NCBI RefSeq assembly: GCF_007747995.1
Contig: NZ_CP036276.1
Location: 3,897,001-3,961,000 of the forward strand
DNA from: Symmachiella dynata
GTDB taxonomy: Bacteria > Planctomycetota > Planctomycetia > Planctomycetales > Planctomycetaceae
DNA: 64,000 bases
Reading direction: 5' to 3'
The translations under genes were made by a program, and so were the position numbers. Shown in pieces: positions 54,320 to 64,000 of the stretch. How positions within the stretch are numbered: the first letter of the stretch is position 1; each line of letters begins with the position of its first letter. The notes beneath the pieces were generated by a model. The model saw nothing but the letters and a program-made list of their open reading frames with translations. It was not told where the DNA came from and did no database searches.

Positions 54320-54673
54320 CTATACGGAGGCCGGAAGTGTCAACTGTGGGTGACGGTCGGAATCATGAGTAGACACTGTATTGCGAGCGTCATCGCTGGG
54401 AATATGGGGCACAACAAGCGCCAGCGTCGAACCGACAACACCCAGCAGCAACCGGGTTTCAGGAAATAATGGATGTTTGTCCGCAAACGACTTCGTTGCC
54501 TGAATCACTAGTTGAGCAACATGATAGTTGCGAGAAGTCGCGGATAAGACGACGCAGTTGTCATCGGTTAGATCAACCGAGAGGTCGGATATTAACCCAC
54601 GCGTGCTGTGCTGTATTGATTCACGAAAAGCATTGAGCAGCTCGTTGTGTTCGCTCCATTGCTCGAGAGACAT
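54320..54673 (-). CDS. Small BON-like hypothetical protein
   Basis: 117 residues from the ATG at 54673, chosen over 54682 because AAGG is then at proper spacing. The segment ISDLSVDLTDDNCVVLSATS then RNYHVAQLVIQATKSFADKH has the beta-alpha-beta pattern of BON-type proteins common in planctomycetes. No signal peptide. It sits alone behind a sigma-54-type promoter and ahead of the hibernation unit. Confidence 0.65.
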   Translation of the reverse strand: MSLEQWSEHNELLNAFRESIQHSTRGLISDLSVDLTDDNCVVLSATSRNYHVAQLVIQATKSFADKHPLFPETRLLLGVVGSTLALVVPHIPSDDARNTVSTHDSDRHPQLTLPASV

Positions 54674-54725
54674 AGATACCATCCTTGTAAAAGAAGCGGA
54701 GAATGAGGTTCCTCTCTCGCTTCAT

Positions 54726-54741
54726 TGCAAAGACTGTACCG
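54726..54741 (-). promoter_or_regulatory. Candidate sigma-54 (-24/-12) promoter, BON-like gene
   Basis: On the minus strand CGGTACAGTCTTTGCA; GG and GC are ten bases apart, with two mismatches to consensus. It overlaps the end of the regulator gene's 3' flank (stop at 54754). The start codon is about 52 bases downstream. The weakest of the four. Confidence 0.45.
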
Positions 54742-54753
54742 CCGGTCCAAGAT

Positions 54754-56146
<1,393 letters not shown>

Positions 56147-56154
<8 letters not shown>

Positions 56155-57364
56155 GGGTAGAAATCCGGCGTGGCAGCATGATTTTAACGCAGGCGCCTTT
56201 TGCACGTTCGTTCTCGATGACGATTTTTCCTCCCATCGCTTCGGCTAGGCTTCTCGAGACAGACAGGCCAAGCCCCATACCCTGACGCGTTCCAGTTTTT
56301 GTGCTGAAAAACGGTTCAAACATGCGGGCAGCGACTTCGTTTGAGATGCCTTTGCCTTGATCCGACACTGCGATCGTGACGAGATCAGTCGAGGTCGTAA
56401 CGTCAATCTGCACCACAGCAGACGACGGCGATGCCTGAATCGCATTGCGGATGACGTTCAACAGAATCTGCCGTAACTCGCTTTCCCGCAAAACGACTTC
56501 CGTCGCACCAAGTTCTTTGTCAGGAACACATCGATCGCTCTGCGATTTGACCTCCACGTTTGATTTCTCAGCCATCGGTTCTAGCAACACGACGACGCTT
56601 GCAATCACGCGGCAAAGGTCGAATTTGGCGGGCGACTGTTGGCTGGGCCGATAAAGCTGATACATCTGATGCGTGATTGAACTGATTCGTTCGATCTCAC
56701 CATCAATCAATTCCAGCAGTTCATAGTTTTCGTCATCGGCGGAGAGATTGCTTTTGAACAGAGCGAACGCATTGCGAATTCCGGCCAGTGGATTATTGAC
56801 TTCGTGAGCAACACCGGCCGCCATCTGACCGAGCGCAGCCAGCTTTTCCATTTTCAGTCGATGCTCTTCAAGTTGAGCGATCTTTGCCGTTCGTTCTTGA
56901 ACGAGTTGCTCCAGATGTTGGTTGTAGAGCCGCAACTCTTCACGAAATTGCTGACGCTCAGTGATGTCTCGCACGCTTGCTCGGAAGCCAAGATGCTTTT
57001 GCGATTCGTCATACATCGGTTGCCACGACACGGCTGCCCACCGCATCGAACCGTCGCGATGGAGAAGTTGAAACTCGACATCGTTTCCACTGCCCCCATT
57101 TTTCGCGTCTTGAAGAACGTTAGCCACCTTTTCACGGTCTTCTTCAGCGACCAATGCGAGTGGATAGTCCGGCATCTTCAAACACTCATCGCGCCGATAG
57201 CCTGTCATCCGTTCGACAGCCGCATTCAGCCACAGCAGCCTGCCGTCTGGTGCATGCCAACTCTCCCAGTCGTACGTGTAGTCCGCGATGGCGCGAAACA
57301 CGTAGCTATCGAGTTGACGATCGGTTGTCTGATCCTGTCGTTGCTCGTTGAACATCCTGTTCAT
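56147..57364 (-). CDS. PAS-domain sensor histidine kinase
   Basis: 405 residues from the ATG at 57364, preferred because GAGGG then has correct spacing; 57373 is an alternative. A PAS domain with a PAC-like motif occupies about 20-140 ([53 protein letters not shown]). A coiled-coil linker follows. The H-box is [20 protein letters not shown], the N-box [12 protein letters not shown], and the G-boxes are SDQGKGI and [12 protein letters not shown]. There are no transmembrane helices, so it senses a cytoplasmic cue. Encoded just before its response regulator, with overlapping ends. Confidence 0.94.
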
Positions 57365-57377
57365 TCTATGCATGCCC

Positions 57378-57518
57378 TCATTGGGACTGCAAGAAAATGG
57401 CTAGCAACAACATCAACAACAAAATCAGCATTCCGCCCAGCTGTTTGCGCGGAGTCATTTCATCGAAAGAAGTGTGATGTTCGTTGCTATCATGGTTATC
57501 AGAAAAAGTCGTCGACAT
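57378..57518 (-). CDS. Small single-pass membrane protein ahead of the kinase
   Basis: 46 residues from the ATG at 57518, Shine-Dalgarno GGAG. A polar His/Asp-rich start ([20 protein letters not shown]) leads to one hydrophobic segment ([16 protein letters not shown]). No family recognised. It is the first gene of the kinase-regulator unit, about 60 bases after a perfect sigma-54 promoter, and the kinase start follows within 14 bases. A role in signal input to the kinase is possible but unproven. Confidence 0.75.
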   Translation of the reverse strand: MSTTFSDNHDSNEHHTSFDEMTPRKQLGGMLILLLMLLLAIFLQSQ

Positions 57519-57577
57519 GATTCGGCTCTCCAGATCAAAAGGTTCGGAACGTCCGTATTGACATGTCGAACGATGAG

Positions 57578-57593
57578 AGCAATCCCTGTGCCA
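57578..57593 (-). promoter_or_regulatory. Sigma-54 (-24/-12) promoter, sensor-regulator unit
   Basis: On the minus strand TGGCACAGGGATTGCT, a perfect match to TGGCAC-R-N4-TTGCW. It lies about 60 bases before the small membrane protein start, in the gap after mrpG. A dyad TGTC-N10-GACA lies upstream at 57654-57671, where an enhancer-type activator could bind. Implies autoregulation of the NtrC-type regulator. Confidence 0.8.
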
Positions 57594-57704
57594 TTCAGGA
57601 ATCGGGCGAATCTGTCGCAATCTGTTCAGTGAAGTAGCAACCGTGGTCGGCAGTGTCAATTCGTAGCGACACTACTGTCTGACCGATATGCGCAACTGAT
57701 TGGG

Positions 57705-58064
57705 CTACATTTCTTCATTAGCATTGTCCACATCGGCTCCCGAATGCGCAAGGGGCGACTCATCAACGACCGTGCCTTTCCATTTGGGGATCCGCTGTTG
57801 ATGCGCGGCTCGGCCAATCATGTGTGCAGCCACCGGAGCAGTTAGGAACAGGAAGCCGATAACCAGAATGGCGACGGTGGTGGTTTCCGTGTCATTAAAT
57901 CGGATGGCAGTCGCAAGTATTGTGCACCCCACGCCCAACGTTGCACTTTTGGTGGCACCGTGCATGCGCGTGAACAGATCCGGCATGCGCACAATCGCAA
58001 TTGATGCCAATAGGGCGAAAGCCGTCCCGGCGACGAGCAGTATGATCGTTACGATATCGCTCAA
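57705..58064 (-). CDS. mrpG: Mrp Na+/H+ antiporter subunit G
   Basis: 119 residues; start overlaps the mrpF stop (ATGA). Three hydrophobic segments: [34 protein letters not shown]; and [20 protein letters not shown]. The motif [20 protein letters not shown] is diagnostic of MnhG/PhaG. The last subunit of the complex, needed for assembly. The acidic C-terminal tail is polar. Confidence 0.94.
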   Translation of the reverse strand: MSDIVTIILLVAGTAFALLASIAIVRMPDLFTRMHGATKSATLGVGCTILATAIRFNDTETTTVAILVIGFLFLTAPVAAHMIGRAAHQQRIPKWKGTVVDESPLAHSGADVDNANEEM

Positions 58065-58390
58065 TGGTCAGGCCCTCGTTGCAGGTACCAGCAAAAACCG
58101 ATGGTCCCGATAAAACTAAACAATGCCGCCACCATGGCCACGCGCAGGAAAATCACGTCGCCCGTTTCGATTGCGCTGACCGCAATCATTCCCACCAGCA
58201 ATGTGGCGGCAAGATCTAGAGCGACTACGCGATCGGGTAGCGTCGGTCCCAGCACAAGTCGCAGGAACGCAAACCCCAGTGCAATCACCAACACAATCAG
58301 CGAAACTTGTGCCGTCACATTCACCAATGTTGTCGCCGCGAGCATCGGCGTGGCTAGGGTCAAGTCCGTTGTCAAGAAATTCATCGTCAT
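58061..58390 (-). CDS. mrpF: Mrp Na+/H+ antiporter subunit F
   Basis: 109 residues; start overlaps mrpE by four bases. Three transmembrane segments with [20 protein letters not shown] then [12 protein letters not shown], the MnhF/PhaF signature. Small subunit of the inner-membrane antiporter. Confidence 0.94.
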   Translation of the reverse strand: MTMNFLTTDLTLATPMLAATTLVNVTAQVSLIVLVIALGFAFLRLVLGPTLPDRVVALDLAATLLVGMIAVSAIETGDVIFLRVAMVAALFSFIGTIGFCWYLQRGPDH

Positions 58391-58860
58391 CGAATCAACT
58401 CCAGTAAACGCCGCTCGAATCCGTTCTTGATGCTATCGCGAACATTGTCGGGGCTGTCGACAAACATTGCATGCACGTACAGCGTACGACGGTCTTTCGA
58501 CACGTCTAGGCTCAGTGTGCCGGGTGTCAAGGTGATCAGATTCGCCAGCAAGGTGATTTCCAGGTCGGTTTTCGCGTCGAGCGGCACAGCGACGATTCCT
58601 GGTCGCATATATAACCGTGGCGTGATGACGTCGTAAGCGACCCGCAGATTGGACAACAGCAGTTGCCAGAGGAAATAACCAAAAAAACGCAGACCGACCG
58701 GTAATCTTTGGAAGTAGCGAGACGGCCCCATAATCGGTTGTGAAAACCACAAGATGCCGTATCCCAGGGCAAAGCCAACAACAAGGCTTGATAAGGAGAT
58801 TTGTCCGTTCGCCAGTCCCCAGACCAGCGCCAGAAAGATGTTGAAAAAGAAGTAATTCAT
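58387..58860 (-). CDS. mrpE: Mrp Na+/H+ antiporter subunit E
   Basis: 157 residues; start overlaps mrpD (ATGA). Two N-terminal hydrophobic segments then a cytoplasmic domain with [20 protein letters not shown] then [18 protein letters not shown], the MnhE signature. Confidence 0.94.
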   Translation of the reverse strand: MNYFFFNIFLALVWGLANGQISLSSLVVGFALGYGILWFSQPIMGPSRYFQRLPVGLRFFGYFLWQLLLSNLRVAYDVITPRLYMRPGIVAVPLDAKTDLEITLLANLITLTPGTLSLDVSKDRRTLYVHAMFVDSPDNVRDSIKNGFERRLLELIR

Positions 58861-60485
58861 CGCACTGCCCCTTCGCGGATTGATGCCAGAGGTCCATGCG
58901 ACTCAAGGTTCTGTGCAGCGACGGAAGCAACGTTTGTTTCCGGAACGAGAAACCCCGTTTGGCTCTCCGTCAAATGAGAATCCGGCAATACGGCTTTGAT
59001 GTAAATATCTGGATCGAGCAGTTGTTCGGCAGTGGCGAGGGAAGCAATCATCACCGGTCCCGCCATCACACCGATTCCCACGGTAATCGTCGCCAGAAGG
59101 AGTGTTGGTCCGAACAGGCTAACTTGCTCAGTCGTCGCGCGAGGGTTTCTAGACGCTTTCACCCCCGTTCCCTCAGGCGTCGGTTTCCAAAAGACTTCGG
59201 CCCAGATTTTCGTCATCGAAAACAGAGTCAGCAGACTCACCATCAATGCCGCCGCGACGATGGCGTAACGTTCCGCCTCCAGTCCGCCTTGGATCAAAGT
59301 CAGTTTCGCGAAGAAACCCGATAATGGCGGAACTCCGGCCAGGGACATCGCGGACACAAAGAACAATGTCGCCAGCACCGGCGCCGAGCGATACAGGCCC
59401 CCAACCTCCGCCAGACGGCCGGTACCAAAACGTCGTTCGACGATTCCACCAATCAGAAACAGATTCGTTTTCACAACGATGTGGTGAATGATGTAAAAGA
59501 TGGAACCAGCTAAGGCCAGCGGCGTGAACAAGGCAAGTCCCATCAGCATGTAGCCGATCTGGCTGACGATATGAAACGACAGAATACGGCGAATCTCGGT
59601 CTGAGCCATCGCTCCGAGCACGCCGGTCACCATCGTGAGCCCAGCAATCACTAACAGCAAATTGTGGGTGAATTCCAAATCGGTCACAAACAGCAGTGTG
59701 AACGATCGGATGAGTGAATAAACGCCAACCTTTGTGAGTAGACCGGCGAAGATTGCAGACACGGCGACCGGCGGAGTGTGGTACGACGCCGGCAGCCAGA
59801 AAAACAGGGGGAACACGGCTGCTTTGGTCCCGAAGGCAATCAGAAACAACATTGCGAGAACAGACACAATGCCTTCGTCTGGAAAGCTTCTTAGCTTCAG
59901 AGCGAGGTCTGCCATATTCAGCGTTCCGGTGGCAGCATAAATCACCCCGATGGCCGCCAAAAACACTGCGGAAGAGACCAGATTTAATGTAACGTATTTG
60001 ATGGCTCCTTCCAGTTGCCCACGTTCGCCGCCGAGCGTCAGCAGCACGAACGACGAAATCAGCATGACTTCAAACCACACATACAGATTGAATAGGTCTC
60101 CTGTCAAAAACGCTCCGCACACGCCCATGAGCAGCAACTGAATGAGTGGATGAAATCCAAAATCGATGCGGCGGTCGTCAATTGTTGCGATGGAATACAC
60201 CGACACGGCAAACACCATTAACCCTGCGAGCATCACCATGATCGAACTCAAACGGTCTGCTACCAATGTGATTCCAAACGGAGGGGGCCAGTTTCCCACC
60301 TGCAACACAAGGATTCCGTCACGGTCAACCAACCACATGAGCGCAGCGGCGGACAGTAGCAGCAGCGCCGAACCGACGACGCCGATCACTTTCTGAGCGG
60401 CAACGGAATTCCACGCCAGCAGCAGCATCGCCATCGTAGCTAGCGGCAGAGCGATCGGAAGTATAATGGCAACCTGAGCAATCAT
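58857..60485 (-). CDS. mrpD: Mrp Na+/H+ antiporter subunit D
   Basis: 542 residues with about fourteen membrane segments, related to complex I antiporter-like subunits (ND2/ND4/ND5). [17 protein letters not shown] and [20 protein letters not shown] carry the Lys and His of the proton path; [17 protein letters not shown] has the essential Glu in TM5. The C-terminal 60 residues are a soluble tail. The start overlaps mrpC (ATGA). Confidence 0.95.
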   Translation of the reverse strand: MIAQVAIILPIALPLATMAMLLLAWNSVAAQKVIGVVGSALLLLSAAALMWLVDRDGILVLQVGNWPPPFGITLVADRLSSIMVMLAGLMVFAVSVYSIATIDDRRIDFGFHPLIQLLLMGVCGAFLTGDLFNLYVWFEVMLISSFVLLTLGGERGQLEGAIKYVTLNLVSSAVFLAAIGVIYAATGTLNMADLALKLRSFPDEGIVSVLAMLFLIAFGTKAAVFPLFFWLPASYHTPPVAVSAIFAGLLTKVGVYSLIRSFTLLFVTDLEFTHNLLLVIAGLTMVTGVLGAMAQTEIRRILSFHIVSQIGYMLMGLALFTPLALAGSIFYIIHHIVVKTNLFLIGGIVERRFGTGRLAEVGGLYRSAPVLATLFFVSAMSLAGVPPLSGFFAKLTLIQGGLEAERYAIVAAALMVSLLTLFSMTKIWAEVFWKPTPEGTGVKASRNPRATTEQVSLFGPTLLLATITVGIGVMAGPVMIASLATAEQLLDPDIYIKAVLPDSHLTESQTGFLVPETNVASVAAQNLESHGPLASIREGAVR

Positions 60486-60829
60486 GTGTCGGTCGCCTTG
60501 AGTTGGTCCAAATCTTCCGTCCCCAAGGATTGGTACGTGCGGTAGATCAGAACGAGAGCAAACGCCAACACAGCGAAACTAATCACAATGGCTGTCAGGA
60601 TGAGTGCTTGAGGTAACGGATCGGCGACGGTTGTCAGCGGTTGGGATTCACCGGCTGGCACAACGGGAACACGGCCGCGCACGATTCCACCTGCGGTAAA
60701 CAGGAGTAGGTTGGCGGCGTGGCTTAGTAGGCCAAGTCCAATCAGCAGCTTGACGACGCTGCGCCGCAACATCATGTAGATGCCTGCTGCATACAATCCG
60801 CCGACAGTGATGGCTAAAACAATGTCCAT
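60482..60829 (-). CDS. mrpC: Mrp Na+/H+ antiporter subunit C
   Basis: 115 residues, three membrane segments, NuoK-like: [20 protein letters not shown] then [20 protein letters not shown], and [20 protein letters not shown]. It starts 11 bases after mrpB stops. Confidence 0.95.
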   Translation of the reverse strand: MDIVLAITVGGLYAAGIYMMLRRSVVKLLIGLGLLSHAANLLLFTAGGIVRGRVPVVPAGESQPLTTVADPLPQALILTAIVISFAVLAFALVLIYRTYQSLGTEDLDQLKATDT

Positions 60830-60840
60830 GGCGCTTATTC

Positions 60841-61256
60841 TTATTCTTCGAGTAGTGAAAAGACAAAGACGAGTGTGACTCCTGTCACGACGCAGAAAAC
60901 ACCGAGATCAAATAGCAATGGCGTCCCAAGATGTAGTTCTCCCAATCCGGTGATCGTTGTTGATGTCCACAGCCCGGTGAGAAAAGGTCGGCCCAAGAAT
61001 AACGGGACCAATCCACTGCTCAGCGACATCAGCAGCCCTGAACCAATAAGAACCCGCGGCGATACGCGTACCACTTGCCGAGCTGCCGCTGCATTGTATG
61101 TCATCGCGTACAACGCCATTGCACCGCTGGCCACCAAGCCACCAACAAAACCACCTCCCGGTTCGTTGTGCCCACGGAGAAACAGAAACACCGACGAGAG
61201 CAGCAGCAATGGCAATAGGAAGCGAATCGCTGTCTTTAGAATTACGGAATCCATGG

Positions 61257-61260
<4 letters not shown>
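60841..61260 (-). CDS. mrpB: Mrp Na+/H+ antiporter subunit B
   Basis: 139 residues with four membrane segments. [20 protein letters not shown] is the MnhB signature (PF04039). The start overlaps the mrpA stop (ATGA). Confidence 0.95.
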
Positions 61261-63617
<2,357 letters not shown>

Positions 63618-63672
63618 TCCTGATAAAATCTTCAGGGACGGACTTCATAGTGTCTGTAAACGAAACGAAAAA

Positions 63673-63688
63673 AGCAATTCCCATGCCA
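63673..63688 (-). promoter_or_regulatory. Candidate sigma-54 (-24/-12) promoter, mrp operon
   Basis: On the minus strand TGGCATGGGAATTGCT, one mismatch from TGGCAC-R-N4-TTGCW, GG and GC ten bases apart. The mrpA start is about 56 bases downstream, close to the spacing at the other sigma-54 sites of the cluster. Confidence 0.75.
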
Positions 63689-63788
63689 CTGGCCGCTACG
63701 AGACGTCCTGGCGACTCGAAAAACTGAACCGTCCAGTGAGAGCGGCAGTGCTATCACTGACGTGGTACACGACTTTGCTCGCGTTGAA

Positions 63789-63959
63789 ATGTTAGAGAAA
63801 CAGCTGACGAAAACAAACGCGTGGTACAGTCTGCATCAACACGATTGCGGCGAGGTCGCTTGGGTTCTGGTCACTCCTCTTGGTGACGAAACAATTGTTT
63901 TGGGATTGTACCGTTTAAAGTTTGGCATGACGATTGCATTTACGGCGGAACCGGTGTGA
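63789..63959 (+). CDS. Small hypothetical protein divergent from mrpA
   Basis: 56 residues from the ATG at 63789 (a GTG at 63762 would add nine). It reads NAWYSLHQHDCGEVAWVLVT then LGDETIVLGLYRLKFGMTIA, a beta-rich composition with complete start and stop. No family recognised. The remaining bases to the window end hold nothing I can name. Confidence 0.4.
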   Translation: MLEKQLTKTNAWYSLHQHDCGEVAWVLVTPLGDETIVLGLYRLKFGMTIAFTAEPV

Positions 63960-64000
63960 GTGATCGCGGGGCAATCGGCATGACATGCGATGTTTTCCGT

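Overview
The window looks like a chromosomal segment of a planctomycete (family Planctomycetaceae or a close relative). The diagnostic content is lineage-typical: DUF1559 pilin-like proteins with an H-X9-DG motif, DUF1501 proteins, a PSD1/cytochrome (DUF1549/DUF1553) protein, ECF sigma factors near large Ser/Thr kinases, WD40 proteins, a secreted S1 sulfatase and a PEP-CTERM protein. I saw no rRNA, no intact tRNA and no CRISPR array. The lineage is inferred from gene content, not from a marker gene.

Region 1 (1-18.3 kb) is accessory and heavily eroded. It holds two tandem leucine-rich-repeat proteins, a truncated ECF sigma factor, a sulfatase next to a Tat-exported FAD oxidoreductase, a group II intron 3' remnant, and two head-to-head pairs of truncated genes (DUF1559 remnant/FtsX permease remnant; AraC remnant/ABC ATPase remnant). 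It also holds an ECF sigma factor, an EF-hand protein, a Ser/Thr kinase, a PQQ-type propeller, a frameshifted DDE insertion sequence and a PEP-CTERM protein with an internal duplication.

Region 2 (18.3-35.4 kb) is mostly exported catabolic and nutrient-scavenging proteins: a GH67/GH20-like glycosidase, an alpha/beta hydrolase, two DUF1501 proteins (one followed by an FGE-like domain protein), a beta-propeller phytase, an eight-haem cytochrome c, a PhoX-like phosphatase, a DUF1559 protein, a small lipoprotein and an HTTM membrane protein.

Region 3 (35.9-52.2 kb) is a signalling block on the minus strand: rhomboid protease, PspA, a 1.6 k-residue kinase-coiled coil-WD40 receptor and a 1.3 k-residue WD40 protein. 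A divergent ECF sigma factor and a PSD1/DUF1501 pair follow.

Region 4 (53.1-63.7 kb) is the most interesting part. On the minus strand lie a full seven-gene Mrp Na+/H+ antiporter operon (mrpA-G), a small membrane protein, a PAS histidine kinase, an NtrC-type sigma-54 activator, a BON-like protein, a second small membrane protein, a GreA/Rnk-like protein and an HPF/RaiA-like ribosome hibernation protein. By eye I find sigma-54 (-24/-12) promoter matches upstream of all four apparent transcription units, one of them perfect. This suggests a self-contained sigma-54 stress regulon joining cation/pH homeostasis to ribosome hibernation, commanded by the regulator encoded in its middle.

A short dispersed repeat (core AAGAGGGTTTGGCACGGGG and variants) occurs five times between genes, four times just past the 3' end of a minus-strand gene. 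All calls come from reading the sequence; no database search was possible.
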